A DNA stretch of 64,000 bases from Treponema pedis (GTDB taxonomy: Bacteria > Spirochaetota > Spirochaetia > Treponematales > Treponemataceae): NCBI RefSeq assembly GCF_017161325.1, contig NZ_CP045670.1, positions 372,001 through 436,000 of the forward strand, read 5' to 3'. Shown here one piece after another: positions 46,055-56,723 of this stretch. The notes under the pieces were generated by a model. The model did not search any database, was not told where the DNA came from, and was given only the letters and a program-made list of their open reading frames with translations. The first letter of the stretch is position 1. Each line of letters starts with the position of its first letter. The translations under genes were made by a program, and so were the position numbers.

Positions 46055-47233
46055 ATGAAAAAAAATCTGTTTTTATTTTTTATAAGTACGGTATTATTCT
46101 TTAATTTATATGCGCAAAAAAACCTTGAGGAAATTGACCCCAAAGACAAGGGGTTGGCGGAATACTACAGCACGCAAATGAACCGCCCGAAAAGTCAGGT
46201 TGTAAAGGCGCGCGTAATAGAAATAGTTTATGACGATACAAAAGAGCTTCGTCCCGATATTCCTGTAGAATCGGATTTTAGATATCAGCATTTAAAGATT
46301 AAAATTTTAACGGGTAAACACAAGGGGGAAATTTATACCGTCCGCAATACGGTTGAGCTTGCAATTCCGTATAAACTTATTTTTAAACTGAATGAAAAAA
46401 TGATTTTACAGCTTGATGAAGATGAAAACGGCAAGGTAAATACTCTTAAAATTTATGAAAGAGCAAGGGATATAAAGGCTTATATAATTATTTTCGTTTT
46501 TATTGCTGCCGTGATTTTTGTAGGAAGAAGAAACGGAGTAAAAGCTCTTGCAGGTTTAGGAATTACCATTGCTCTTATATTCGGATTTTTTTTACCCCTT
46601 ATTATAAAAGGCGTTAATCCTATTTTGCTGGCCCTTTTCGTTTGTGCGGTTTCGACGGTAACGACACTTTTTATAATCGGCGGAAACAATAAAAAAACAT
46701 ATACGGCAATTTTAGGTACCATAGGAGGGGTAATTATTGCAGGTATTTTTGCTTTTACCGCAGGAAAAATTTTGCAGCTTTCAGGACTGGGAAATGAAGA
46801 CGCTCAAATGCTTGCCTTTATTCCTCAGCATAAAAAAATCGATTATCAGGGACTTTTGTTTGCCGGAATGATGATAGGAGCTATGGGTGCGGTTATGGAC
46901 GTTGCAATGTCCATTTCTTCTTCAATGTGGGAAATAATTTCTGTAAGCTCCGATATTTCCGACAGGCAGCTTACAAAATCGGGAATGAATATAGGGCGGG
47001 ATATTATAGGCTCAATGTCGAATACTTTGATTTTAGCTTATGTAAGCACTTCAATTCCCGTGCTGCTCCTGTTTATAATTTTTTCTAACGGGTTTACCGA
47101 AATTATAAACTTGGAATTTCTTTCCGCCGAAATTTTGCGTGCCGTTTCGGGCAGTATAGGTTTAATTTGTACAATTCCTATAACTGTAAAACTTGTATGC
47201 CTTTTCAGAAAGACGGAAGAACGAGCTGCATAA
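46055..47233 (+). CDS. YibE/F family membrane protein
   Basis: A 392-residue protein with a cleavable-looking signal (MKKNLFLFFISTVLFF), a soluble beta domain (about 20-140, including GEIYTVRN) and seven or eight C-terminal membrane helices from about residue 145. The segment GAMGAVMDVAMSISSSMWEI with a later SMSNTLILAY is the YibE/F core. The family has no settled function. No clear ribosome binding site was seen, so it may be weakly translated or coupled. Confidence 0.85.
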   Translation: MKKNLFLFFISTVLFFNLYAQKNLEEIDPKDKGLAEYYSTQMNRPKSQVVKARVIEIVYDDTKELRPDIPVESDFRYQHLKIKILTGKHKGEIYTVRNTVELAIPYKLIFKLNEKMILQLDEDENGKVNTLKIYERARDIKAYIIIFVFIAAVIFVGRRNGVKALAGLGITIALIFGFFLPLIIKGVNPILLALFVCAVSTVTTLFIIGGNNKKTYTAILGTIGGVIIAGIFAFTAGKILQLSGLGNEDAQMLAFIPQHKKIDYQGLLFAGMMIGAMGAVMDVAMSISSSMWEIISVSSDISDRQLTKSGMNIGRDIIGSMSNTLILAYVSTSIPVLLLFIIFSNGFTEIINLEFLSAEILRAVSGSIGLICTIPITVKLVCLFRKTEERAA

Positions 47234-47359
47234 CATCTCGGTGTAAGGCCGAGGTAAAACGGAAAGAGCGGTATTTAAAAAAAAGCGGAGTACTATACGT
47301 AAATATCTCTTTTTAAACTTGGATATATACCTTACAAACGGAAATTATAAAATAAGATT

Positions 47360-48175
47360 TCAGTTTTTCGGCAAAAAGTTTGAAAGCTCATTTACTTTTA
47401 GAGGCGGTCTTTTAGGCCCGAATTCGCTTATTCCGTATTTATCGAATTTTTCTACAAGAGCGGAAGAAGGTTCTACAAACTCCACCGCCAAATTTGAAAA
47501 ATTTGCGCTTACGGTTATGAATTTTTTAGGTTTTTGAGGAGAAAGCATTAAGGAATTTTTTCCGTAAACTTCACCGTTAAATGTAAAACTTTCGTTTTTA
47601 TTTTGAGTTATAAAAACATTGCAATTTTCTATCTTTTCCGCAATTGAAATACTTCCCTTTGAAGAGCTTAAGCAAAAGTCCGCAACCGCAACTATTTGCG
47701 AGTTGAATATTATACTCCCTGACGAATATGCTATAAGCACATTTTTAAGCATAGAGCCCGTAATTTCCGCTCTGCTTAATGTTCCCGAAACTACAAAATA
47801 AACAGCCTTTATTCCGCTTACTTTGACTGTTGAATTTGAGGTTTGAATACGGCAGCTTTCAAGTAAATAATCTTTCGGTACGTAAATAAAGATTGTTCCG
47901 CTTGAGGGACGAAAGCCCGTAAATCTTAAACTGTTTCCGCGTTTTACCGCTGAAAGATTTGAACCTTCCGAAAGCTCTTGTTTATAACTTATGCCGCTTT
48001 TTTCCGTAGGCTCAATTATAACGTCTATTCCCGAAACCGTAACTTCTATATTTGTAATTTCGGAATTTACCGTAACCGTTTTATCTTCTCCGTTTTGAGC
48101 ATAAATTACGGAAATTTTAAAAATATTTAAAAAGAGGAAAAAAGCATATAGTTTAAATTTCCGTTTACCGTTCAA
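47360..48175 (-). CDS. exported DUF4097-like beta-helix protein
   Basis: A 271-residue protein with a signal peptide (about 1-26). The rest is a series of short beta strands (VTVNSEITNIEVTVSGIDV, later IFIYVPKDYLLESCRIQTSN) typical of DUF4097-type right-handed beta repeats on membrane-associated proteins. It is 12 bases downstream of the yggS gene and may be cotranscribed with it. Function unknown. Confidence 0.6.
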   Translation of the reverse strand: MNGKRKFKLYAFFLFLNIFKISVIYAQNGEDKTVTVNSEITNIEVTVSGIDVIIEPTEKSGISYKQELSEGSNLSAVKRGNSLRFTGFRPSSGTIFIYVPKDYLLESCRIQTSNSTVKVSGIKAVYFVVSGTLSRAEITGSMLKNVLIAYSSGSIIFNSQIVAVADFCLSSSKGSISIAEKIENCNVFITQNKNESFTFNGEVYGKNSLMLSPQKPKKFITVSANFSNLAVEFVEPSSALVEKFDKYGISEFGPKRPPLKVNELSNFLPKN

Positions 48176-48187
48176 ACTGCCTCCGGT

Positions 48188-48928
48188 TTAATTTGATGTG
48201 CCGCTATTTTCGTTCCAATAATAAGAATCGGGATAATTCCGCTTGCCGAAGATTGCCGTGCCTACGCGGATTAGGGTAGAGCCTTCTTCGATAGCGGCCT
48301 CCAAATCTCCCGTCATACCCATAGACATTACTTCCATGGAAACATTCGGAATATCTTTTGCAATAATCTCTTTTCGTATTTTTTGTAAAAGTTTAAAGCA
48401 GCAGCGCACCTTATCTATATCATCGGAAAAAAGTCCTATTGTCATAAGACCTTTTATATTAAGGCAGGGGAGGGCTGCTATTTTTTCAGTAAGGGTAATG
48501 GCTTTTTCAGGTTCGCAGCCGAATTTACTTTCTTCTTCGGAAGTGTTTACTTGAATAAGGATATCAATGCTTTTATTTTCAGCTTGCAGCCTTTTACTTA
48601 ACTTTTCGGCAAGTTCAAGTCTGTCTACCGATTCAATACAATCGGCATATTTTATTACGTCTTTTATTTTATTTGTTTGAAGATGTCCTATAAAGTGTGT
48701 TTCATGTTTAATTGAAGAAAGGGCTTTGAATTTTTCGGTAAGCTCCTGTACCTTATTTTCCCCGATTAAAAGTTCTCCGTAGCTCATAGCTTTTAAAATA
48801 CGCTCAGGTTCTACCGTTTTTGTAGCCATAAGGAGGCGTACTTCTTTAGGGTTCCGTCCGCAGGCTGCACATGCGGATTCTATGCGTTTGTGTACGGCTT
48901 GTAAATTTATTTTAATTTCGTCAGACAT
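48188..48928 (-). CDS. yggS: YggS/PLPBP-family pyridoxal-phosphate homeostasis protein
   Basis: A 246-residue single-domain PLP-binding protein of the PLPBP/YggS family. The PLP lysine is in LMATKTVEPERI near residue 36. The family motifs GENKVQEL, HFIGHLQTNK and IQVNTSEE are present, as is the closing MSMGMTGDLEAAI and STLIRVGTAIFG. The family buffers pyridoxal phosphate and affects amino acid metabolism. It is a fold-type III protein without a known enzymatic reaction. Confidence 0.93.
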   Translation of the reverse strand: MSDEIKINLQAVHKRIESACAACGRNPKEVRLLMATKTVEPERILKAMSYGELLIGENKVQELTEKFKALSSIKHETHFIGHLQTNKIKDVIKYADCIESVDRLELAEKLSKRLQAENKSIDILIQVNTSEEESKFGCEPEKAITLTEKIAALPCLNIKGLMTIGLFSDDIDKVRCCFKLLQKIRKEIIAKDIPNVSMEVMSMGMTGDLEAAIEEGSTLIRVGTAIFGKRNYPDSYYWNENSGTSN

Positions 48929-49085
48929 AATTTCCTCGATAATTTAATTTACCGAAATTGGAGTAATAATTCAAGAGGCGGTCAGACTTAATTTACAGTT
49001 TAACATAATTTTATAGGATACACATATTGAAGAACTGTTTGAAAGAGCCTATAATATTATATCAAATAATTCATAAGGAGAATTT

Positions 49086-49727
49086 ATGAAACTTGTAGAG
49101 ATGACCGTAAAAAATTTCGTTGCGGAAACTGCGAGCGATTCGCCCGCTCCGGGGGGCGGCTCCGTTTCCGCTTTGGCAGGTTCGCTTTCGGCGGCTTTGG
49201 GACAAATGGTAATCAGGCTTACAACAGGCAAAAAGGCTTTTAAAGAGCTTGATGAAAAAACTCAAAAAGAATTTGAAACAAAACTGCCTGAACTTGAAGC
49301 GGCTCAAAAAAGGCTTGATGAGTTAATCGATGAAGATACGCAGGCGTTTAATGCTTTTATGGAAGCTTTAAAACTTCCGAAAAATACCGAAGAGGAAAAA
49401 GCAAAGCGCAGTAAGGCTATGTCCGATGCAACCGCAGTTGCCATGCAAATTCCGTTGGAAACTGCAAATACCTGTCTTAATGTGTTAAGACTGTTACCTA
49501 TTGTTGCCGTTTACGGAAATAAAAATGCAGCTTCCGATATAGGTGTGGCGGCTTTAAATGCCCGTTCAGGTTTGGAAGGCGCTATTTTAAATGTTAAGAT
49601 AAATTTAGGCGGAATCGATGATAAACCTCTTTGCGAAAAAACCCGTGCAGAATGCAATAAAATGCTCGAAGAGGGAGATAAGCTTAAAACGGAAATTTTA
49701 AAAACCGTTTATTCCAAAATAGAATAA
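49086..49727 (+). CDS. cyclodeaminase/cyclohydrolase family protein
   Basis: A 213-residue helical protein of the formiminotetrahydrofolate cyclodeaminase/methenyl-THF cyclohydrolase (FTCD_C) family, recognised by SPAPGGGSVSALAGSLSAAL near residue 18 and SDIGVAALNARSG near residue 160. It would convert formimino- or methenyl-tetrahydrofolate derivatives in one-carbon metabolism, alone or as FchA. AAGGAG precedes the start, and a strong terminator follows. Which of the two reactions it performs cannot be told from sequence. Confidence 0.85.
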   Translation: MKLVEMTVKNFVAETASDSPAPGGGSVSALAGSLSAALGQMVIRLTTGKKAFKELDEKTQKEFETKLPELEAAQKRLDELIDEDTQAFNAFMEALKLPKNTEEEKAKRSKAMSDATAVAMQIPLETANTCLNVLRLLPIVAVYGNKNAASDIGVAALNARSGLEGAILNVKINLGGIDDKPLCEKTRAECNKMLEEGDKLKTEILKTVYSKIE

Positions 49728-49735
49728 CAAGGTTT

Positions 49736-49775
49736 AAAACCTGTCCCTTATGTGGTTTTCCGGGGACAGGTTTTT
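49736..49775. terminator. terminator between the cyclodeaminase gene and ruvA
   Basis: An 11-bp stem AAACCTGTCCC with GGGACAGGTTT and a T-run. It lies between convergent genes and reaches the ruvA stop, so it may serve both. Confidence 0.85.
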
Positions 49776-50379
49776 AGCTTAAAGCTACTATTGCTCTTCG
49801 GAAAATTTCCTGTTCGTTTTCTTTGATTGTTCCCCCTGCGGTTTTTAATTCTTCCGCAATTGTTTCAACTTGTATTACAGCTGCCCGGCGTTCAAAGCCC
49901 ATTTCGGTTAAAGCGTTTATTATATCTTCAAATTCCGGTTTTTTACCTGTTTGAATTTTTCCGGTACCTGTGTCGGAAGATGTAAGCTTTCCTTTTAATG
50001 CAAGAATCATTTTTTGAGCCGTTTTTTTGCCTATGCCCGGCACTTTTTGCAGTTTTTCCAAATCTCCTTCTTCCAAAGCCTGTTCAAGTATTGAAGCGTT
50101 TAATCCCGACATAATTTTAATGGCTTGACGCGGGCCTACTCCGTCAACCTTTGTTAAATCCAAAAATAGGGAGCGTTCCGCAACGGTCGGAAAGCCGAAT
50201 AATCTCATTTGTTCTTCACGATGATATAACCATGTATAAACCTTTACTTCTTTCCCTATAATTCCGAAGTTGTCCAAGGCTAAAGCGGAAACGAAAATTT
50301 CCCACTCAACTCCCGAGGTTTCTACATACACCGATTCTAAAGTTTTGCCGGTAAGAATTCCTCTTATACTGTTAAACAT
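49774..50379 (-). CDS. ruvA: Holliday junction branch-migration protein RuvA
   Basis: A 201-residue RuvA. The N-terminal OB domain begins MFNSIRGILTGKT; the two helix-hairpin-helix motifs are VDGVGPRQAIKIM (near 78) and VPGIGKKTAQKMI (near 112); the C-terminal domain (ALTEMGFERRAAV near 162) contacts RuvB. It overlaps ruvC by eight bases and forms a ruvC-ruvA operon. No ruvB is in view. Confidence 0.95.
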   Translation of the reverse strand: MFNSIRGILTGKTLESVYVETSGVEWEIFVSALALDNFGIIGKEVKVYTWLYHREEQMRLFGFPTVAERSLFLDLTKVDGVGPRQAIKIMSGLNASILEQALEEGDLEKLQKVPGIGKKTAQKMILALKGKLTSSDTGTGKIQTGKKPEFEDIINALTEMGFERRAAVIQVETIAEELKTAGGTIKENEQEIFRRAIVALS

Positions 50380-50887
50380 AAAAATCAGTTCTCCTTACAT
50401 CTCCTAAATTTATTTTTGTAATTGCGGCCGCAAGAGCATCTGCTGCATGGTCCGGTTTAGGAACGGCAGCTAAACCTAAAATTATTTTTACGGCATTTTG
50501 TACTTGCGCTTTTTCAGCTTGGGCAATCCCCGTTACGGCTTTTTTTATTGCATTGGGAGCGTATTCCGACACACTTATTCCGTTTTGCGCAAGAGCAAGT
50601 AAAACAACGCCTTTCGCTTCGGAAACGGTTATTGCACTTGTAACATTTTTTGCAAAGTAAACGGTTTCTATCCCAGCCTCGGCCGGTTTATATTTTTTTA
50701 CCAATTCCGAAATTTTGTTAAAAATAATTAAAAGCCTCTCTCCTTGCGGCATATCGGACGCGGTTGTTATTGAACCGTATTCAATACATTTAAATTTATT
50801 TTGAGAAAATTCTATAATTCCGTAGCCCGTATTTGCAAGACCGGGGTCTATACCTATAACGCAGGGTATAAGTTGTTGTTTTTTCAT
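50372..50887 (-). CDS. ruvC: Holliday junction resolvase RuvC
   Basis: A 171-residue RuvC endonuclease. The acidic active-site residues are visible in VIGIDPGLANTGYG, AGIETVYFAKN and KPDHAADALAAA. It cleaves four-way junctions during recombination repair. It is translated ahead of ruvA with overlapping ends. Confidence 0.95.
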   Translation of the reverse strand: MKKQQLIPCVIGIDPGLANTGYGIIEFSQNKFKCIEYGSITTASDMPQGERLLIIFNKISELVKKYKPAEAGIETVYFAKNVTSAITVSEAKGVVLLALAQNGISVSEYAPNAIKKAVTGIAQAEKAQVQNAVKIILGLAAVPKPDHAADALAAAITKINLGDVRRTDFYV

Positions 50888-50956
50888 ATTGGTTTCGTAT
50901 TTTTAATAATGCATGTTTATAGCGGATATTTTAAACACGGCAACTGAGATTTATAT

Positions 50957-51826
50957 TTATAATGCTTCTATTTCCGCTTGGGAAAGACCGGTCAGTTTAA
51001 CTATTTCAGAAATATCATAATTGTTATTTTTCATTAGTTTTGCCGTTTGTCGTAAACCTTCCATTTTTCCCTGCGTTATTCCCTGAGCTATACCCTGAGC
51101 TATACCCTGAGCTATACCCTGAGCTATACCTTGTGCCATCCCCTGAGCCATACCTTGTTCATGACCTTCTTTAATTGCATAGTATTTGGCTTCATCCAGT
51201 ATGCTTATCATTCTCATATATTCTTTCCTCCTTGCTTCATTTTGCTTTATTTCTTTTATTAAATTATCGAGTTTTTTGGTAAAAACCGTTTTGCTTGTTT
51301 TCCCGTTCATATACTCCAAAAAGGCTTTAAGCTCTGCAGTTCCGGCTTTTTCCGAGGCCTTGCTGTTTACGATAATTTTATTTATTCCGTCTTCCAATAG
51401 AATATCGGGTGATTCCGTACAGACGGTTTTAAAGGTGTATATAGGTAAACCCCTGTTAAGATAATCAAAGGGACAAAAAAAGATTATAAATGAATCTGTT
51501 AAATCATTATACAGTTTTCCTTTTTCAAGGCTGCCGAGGTCTATAGCAGACTGATAGTATCGCATACGCCGTGCTAAATCCTTTTTGTCAATAGCCTGCA
51601 TTTCTATATCATAGATATTTCCTTTTTCGTCCTTTGCCCATACGTCAAGCCGTATACCTTTGGCATTTCCCGCATCGGCAATGACCTTTTGATAGCCGAT
51701 TTCCGTTACGGTAGAAATTTTGTTACAGAGTACTATATTGATTAAGTCTTTGCATACCGACGGTTCTTGCATAACATGATAAAATATAAAATCGTCAACG
51801 ATTGTCAATTCTTCAAATGTTTTCAT
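50957..51826 (-). CDS. Rpn/PDDEXK_2-family nuclease with a variable repeat tract
   Basis: A 289-residue protein of the recombination-promoting nuclease (Rpn, PDDEXK_2) type. The active-site pattern is RLDVWAKDEKGNIYDIEMQA (near residues 58-77; Asp and Glu-x-Gln). The C-terminal DISEIVKLTGLSQAEIEAL is the usual helical tail. Between about residues 220 and 255 is a run of GIAQ/GMAQ tetrads encoded by 12-bp repeats. The family nicks or cleaves DNA and occurs in expanded copies in bacterial genomes. It is transcribed alone and may be mobile-element related. Confidence 0.8.
   Translation of the reverse strand: MKTFEELTIVDDFIFYHVMQEPSVCKDLINIVLCNKISTVTEIGYQKVIADAGNAKGIRLDVWAKDEKGNIYDIEMQAIDKKDLARRMRYYQSAIDLGSLEKGKLYNDLTDSFIIFFCPFDYLNRGLPIYTFKTVCTESPDILLEDGINKIIVNSKASEKAGTAELKAFLEYMNGKTSKTVFTKKLDNLIKEIKQNEARRKEYMRMISILDEAKYYAIKEGHEQGMAQGMAQGIAQGIAQGIAQGIAQGITQGKMEGLRQTAKLMKNNNYDISEIVKLTGLSQAEIEAL
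51069..51152. repeat. 12-bp tandem repeat within the Rpn-family gene
   Basis: Seven consecutive 12-bp units, four identical in the form CCCTGAGCTATA (51081-51128), encoding tetrapeptide repeats in frame. Copy-number change would alter protein length without a frameshift. Confidence 0.9.
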
Positions 51827-51926
51827 ATTACTCCCTATTTAAATTAAGCGGTATTAAGTTTGAGCCCTTAATCTGAATAATTATACCATAAAAAGGCGGT
51901 ATTTGCAATTATTAATTTAAGGGTGT

Positions 51927-54900
51927 TTAAATCCTTTCCGATATAATTTGATTCGGCAAGATTTCTTTTACCGCTTTACAGGAAGCAATTGCGGATTCCG
52001 AAGCTAGTATTGTCGAGGAAAGCGTATTTTTGTTTTGCAAAAGAGTTTCGGCACAAGTGCGTAAATCATCGGCCGTTGTTTTAAGCATATTTTCAACCGT
52101 CCGTTTTTTCACGTTATACGATATTCCTGATAAAATATCTTTAAATGCGTTTGCTCCCTTTCCTGAAGGAGTAAGAGGTGTGAGTTCCCGTCCGTATCTT
52201 CCGGTAATTAAACTTTCAATAGTTTTTTCCGAAAAATCTTCTTTCAGGGTTTGTCCGATTGCATTTAAAAATTCGTTAAGTGAATTTACCGGATTCGGGT
52301 CGCGGTATGAAACAAGGGCAAGAAAGGATTCTGCCGCCATAGGAACCGTAAATGCACCGTAAGCGCCGCCTATGCTCCGGATTTTTTTCCCATAAGGGTC
52401 CGTTTGAAAGCCATTTGCATAAAACAGCTTCTGCAGCCTGCTCCATTGTTCCGAAAGCGGAAGATTTAAACACGGAAACTGCAAAGCCTACTTGAAGCTG
52501 AGCCGGAATAAGCTCGAGTCTGTTTTTTTCTTCTTTTTTAAATTTAAATTCATTTTCAAAATTTAAATTCGTTCTTTTAACGGGAGCTTTAAAAGATGAA
52601 GTTGAAGATGTTATGTTTTTTTCCAAAGCTCTTTTTAAATCGGCAATATTTTTTCCGGTTCCCGTAACTTCGACTATAATACCTGAGTTAAAAACGGTTT
52701 TATATATTGAAGACAATTTTTCAATTAAACCATTAAGAGCCTTTTCATTTTTAATTTCGGAATAAACGTTTCTTAAAAATTTAAGCTGTGAAATTCCTGA
52801 AAGGAGTTCCCGCTTTGCATTTTTTTCCGAAAGGGGAGCCGCCGCACGGAGAAGTGCAAATGTATTACCGTCTAAGGCCGGTAAACTTTCAAAATCGTTT
52901 TTGCGCTGCGTTACCAAATCGGTTAACCGTTTTTTATCCGAAAATGAAACCGTCTTTAAAAGGCTCGAATACAAAGTCCATTGTTTCCGGAATTAACTCG
53001 CCGAGCATTTTTCCCGAAACCGTTATCCAATCTCTTCCCGCAATTTGTTCTATACTTAATTTGTTTGTATTTTTTAAAATAGGAACATCTTTGCACGGAC
53101 TCATAGAAAATACGGCGGCACTTGCTCCGAAACCTCCGAGTAAATTGGCTGCTTTTGAAGATGCTTCACTCCATGTTAATTTATCGGTACTCATATTCAG
53201 CATACAAGATGTTAAAAGCGGTATATACTTATACTCGTCATCGGACAGATTATCTATGGGAAATGCTATTTGAAAATAGCCGATTTCATTTGTAGGCTGT
53301 TCGTGAAGAACAACGGGAACTTCTTTTATAAAGATAAGCTCCTCAGGAGCCGGTTTGGGCAGGGGCGGTAAATCTTTTTTTGAAATACTCGGAATAAGTG
53401 CAAGATGTTCTAGGCTATCGGGAGTTTGTTTAAACTTATCCGCCTTTTCCTGTTCTTCAAGCATAGCTCGGCGCTCTTTTTCGGAAAGAGTTTTTTCAAA
53501 CATTTCGGCTCGTTTTTCCAAGCTTTTATCCAAGCGTTTGCAAAACTCCTTGTCCGGGTATACTATTGTAAGAGCATAGTGATTATTGTCTATTAAATAT
53601 TTTTGAATTAAATTTTCTACATAACGATTTTCAGTTTCAATATCTTTTTTAATTTTTTTAAACGTCTTAGTATATTGAATAGTGCTTTCGGGATTATGTC
53701 CGTATGTCCAGCCGTTCATAGCGCGCTCCATAAGCGTAATTCCGAAAGGCCCGTAATTTCTTTTTATTTCTCGGTTACTGAAATCTATGGAATGAATTGC
53801 AGTTTCTATTTCTTTTTTACTTATTCCGTCTTTTACCAATTTACGTAAAGCGTTAAACACCGTATTTTTAAATTCATCATGTTTTCCGCGCTTTGCATCT
53901 TTTATTCCGAATGTAAAAGTAATATTTCGTATACTTTTACTTACTCCGTTATAGGCATATAAGTCTTCACATATTCCGGACTCAAGTAATATTTTATTTA
54001 AGTAAGCCCCGTTATGTCCTATCAGAATTTCGCCGATTAAAAAAGCTTGCATCAGTTTTTCGGTATCGAAGGTTTCAGGTAAAAGCCAATTAAGCACTGC
54101 GGATTCTTTTGTACCGTCATCGCTTTCACTTGCCGGAGCGGGAACCGAAAAGGTAAGAGGTTTTTTATAAGGTTTAATGGGCGGAACAAAGTCGGGTTTT
54201 TCGGCAGCTTCAAATTTTGAAAGAAATTTTTCTTCTAAGAATTTCATTTGTTTTTCCGTAGGAATATTTCCCATTAAAAATATGCGGCAGTTTACGGGGT
54301 GGTAATATTTTTTGTGGAAAGCCTTGTATTCTTCATAAGTAAGGTCAGGAATTTCCAAGGGACTCCCCCCTGAGTCTTTTTCGTATATACTTCCCTTGCA
54401 AATTGATGCGGTTGCAGCATCATACATAACTCCGTCAAAGTCCGAATAGTTTGCCCTCATTTCATTTAAAACAACGCCCTGTACGCTTACTCTTCCGTCT
54501 TCTCCTATTTCAAAGCGGTGCCCTTCCTGTTTAAAGGCCCATTCTGCAAGATTCGGAAAGAATACGGCATCGCCGTACACGGACATTAAATTAAAATAAT
54601 CGGCTTCAACGACGGAGCTTGCAGGATACACGGTTTTATCCGGATAAGTCATTGCATTTAAAAAAGTGTTTACGCTTTGCTTTACTAAAACCATAAAAGG
54701 GTCTTTTAGCGGATAATTTTTCGAGCCGCATAAAACCGTATGCTCTATTATATGTGCGACTCCGGTGGAATTGGGCGAGGAAGTCATAAAATTATATGAA
54801 AATAAATTCTCTTCATCGTCATTTAAAATATGATAAAGTTCCAAGCCTGTTTTTTTGTGGCGTGCATAAACGCCTACGGCATTAAATTCCGGTAAGGGAT

Positions 54901-54940
54901 TTTTACTTATAATTTCAAATCCGTAAATCAGTTCACTCAT
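51927..54940 (-). pseudogene. presequence protease (M16C) homologue, disrupted by two frameshifts
   Basis: Three adjacent minus-strand frames (52934-54940, 52276-52974, 51927-52484) encode one M16C peptidase. The N-terminal part holds the inverted zinc motif HIIEH and the LCGSKNYPLKDPF segment. Removing one base from an A/T run at 52958-52961 and one from the seven-base run at 52382-52388 gives a continuous 1003-residue protein, the normal PreP length, and restores LSNGPLWEKIRSIGGAYGAF, a conserved family segment. No other damage is visible, so this is either a young pseudogene or two assembly indels. PreP degrades unfolded peptides. Confidence 0.85.
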
Positions 54941-55116
54941 ATAAAATATTCTCCGAAAAGTATTTTAATTTAATATAAGGAAAAATTCAATAAGTCCGAA
55001 TTGCCGTATGAAAAATAGCGGTGCGGAAAAAATACGGCGTTTAAGACCTGCCGGATATCCGGCTCTTGAAAAATATGCCGATTTGGTATAAAACCATATC
55101 GGTAAAAGGATTTTAA

Positions 55117-56652
55117 ATGATGAACACTGATGAAAGAATTTTAATTGTAGATTTCGGCGGACAGTATAATCAGCTTATTGCCAGACGGGTAAGAGAACTT
55201 AATGTTTATTCTGAAATTGTAAATTATAAAAACGCTATTAGTGCAGCAGCGGAAAATAAACCTGTAGGTATTATTTTTACGGGAGGGCCTAACAGCGTTT
55301 ATGAAAAAGATGCTCCTAAACCGGATAAAAAAATATTTGATATGGGAATTCCGATTTTGGGAATTTGTTACGGTATGCAGGTTATGGCCGATTGTTTGGG
55401 CGGAAGTGTGGAAAAAGCTTTAAAAAACGAATTCGGAAAAACGGAAACAATATTTAACCTCAGCCATCCGCTTTTTAAAAACATAAAACAAAATTCTGCC
55501 GTATGGATGAGTCATATCGACAGTGCAGCAAATCTTCCGTCCGGATTTATTCCTATTGCGGAAACATTAAATACAAAAAATGCCGCAATGGCAAATGACG
55601 TAAAAAAATTATACGGTATCCAGTTTCATGCCGAAGTTGAACATACGGAAGAGGGGAAAAAAATCATTGAAAACTTTTTATCCATTTGCGGTGCCAAACG
55701 CAGTTGGAATATGAAAAGCTTTTTAAATGATGCCGTTAAAGAAGTACAAGATACGGCAAAGGACGGAAAAATTCTTCTTGCTCTTTCGGGAGGTGTAGAC
55801 TCTTCCGTTTTGGCGGCTCTTTTAAATAAAGCCGTAGGAAAAAATTTAACTTGTATTTTTGTAGACCACGGACTTATGCGGAAAAATGAAGGCGATGAGG
55901 TTGAAACCGTTTTTGCAAATTCCGAAATGAATTTTATAAGGGTGAATGCAAAGAAGCGTTTTTTAGATAAATTAAGGAGCGTAACGGAACCTGAAAAAAA
56001 ACGCAAAATAATCGGAGAAGAATTTATCCGCGTTTTTGAAGAAGAAGCGAAAAAACTTGGAACAATCGATTTTTTAGCGCAGGGAACAATCTATGCGGAT
56101 ATTGTGGAAAGCGGAATAAACGGTTCGGCCGTAATAAAAAGCCACCACAACGTGGGAGGACTCCCTGAAAACATAGGTTTTAAGGCTTTAATTGAACCAT
56201 TACGTACCCTGTTTAAAGATGAAATAAGACTTTTAGGAAAAGAACTCGGGCTTCCTGATTATCTTGTATACCGCCAACCCTTTCCGGGGCCCGGTCTTGC
56301 AATAAGAATTATAGGAGAGGTTACGGAAGAAAAACTGAACATTTTGCGGGAAGCCGACGCAATTTGGCGCAGCGAACTTGAAAATAGCGGCATAAAAAAA
56401 GAGTTAAGCCAATACTTTGCCGTTTTAACCGGAAACAAAAGCGTAGGTGTAATGGGAGACTTCAGAACTTACGATTATACCTTGGCATTGCGCGCCGTAA
56501 AAACCTCGGATTTTATGACCGCAGATTGGGTTCGCATTCCTTATGAAATTCTCGATAAGGTTTCTTCTAAAATTATAAACGAGGTAAGCGGAATAAACAG
56601 AATAGTTTACGACATAACTTCAAAACCTCCGGCAACCATCGAGTGGGAGTAA
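55117..56652 (+). CDS. guaA: GMP synthase (glutamine-hydrolysing)
   Basis: A 511-residue two-domain enzyme that converts XMP to GMP. The class I glutamine amidotransferase domain has GICYGMQ (nucleophilic Cys) and [12 protein letters not shown] (His, Glu). The ATP-pyrophosphatase domain has LSGGVDSS (near residue 224) and the dimerisation end with GPGLAIRI and PATIEWE. AAAGGA lies seven bases before the start. It is the left boundary of the restriction-modification island: the first direct repeat begins three bases after its stop. Confidence 0.97.
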   Translation: MMNTDERILIVDFGGQYNQLIARRVRELNVYSEIVNYKNAISAAAENKPVGIIFTGGPNSVYEKDAPKPDKKIFDMGIPILGICYGMQVMADCLGGSVEKALKNEFGKTETIFNLSHPLFKNIKQNSAVWMSHIDSAANLPSGFIPIAETLNTKNAAMANDVKKLYGIQFHAEVEHTEEGKKIIENFLSICGAKRSWNMKSFLNDAVKEVQDTAKDGKILLALSGGVDSSVLAALLNKAVGKNLTCIFVDHGLMRKNEGDEVETVFANSEMNFIRVNAKKRFLDKLRSVTEPEKKRKIIGEEFIRVFEEEAKKLGTIDFLAQGTIYADIVESGINGSAVIKSHHNVGGLPENIGFKALIEPLRTLFKDEIRLLGKELGLPDYLVYRQPFPGPGLAIRIIGEVTEEKLNILREADAIWRSELENSGIKKELSQYFAVLTGNKSVGVMGDFRTYDYTLALRAVKTSDFMTADWVRIPYEILDKVSSKIINEVSGINRIVYDITSKPPATIEWE

Positions 56653-56654
56653 GA

Positions 56655-56723
56655 CCGCTTCTTAACATATTTACAAAATACCGATAAAAGTGTATAGTTA
56701 CTTTAATGGCTGATACCACTTTT
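56655..56723 (+). repeat. 69-bp direct repeat, left copy (duplicated hprK promoter and start)
   Basis: Identical to 62750-62818 at 67 of 69 positions (differences at 56681 and 56700). It carries the hprK promoter elements (TTTACA 56670, TATAGT 56693), and ATG 56706 followed by the codons for MADTTF. Beyond 56723 the sequence departs from hprK. It marks the left edge of a 6.1-kb insertion. Confidence 0.95.

Noticed and set aside
51069-51152. Short tandem repeats as a possible CRISPR array
   Set aside because: The units are contiguous 12-mers without spacers and lie inside a coding frame.
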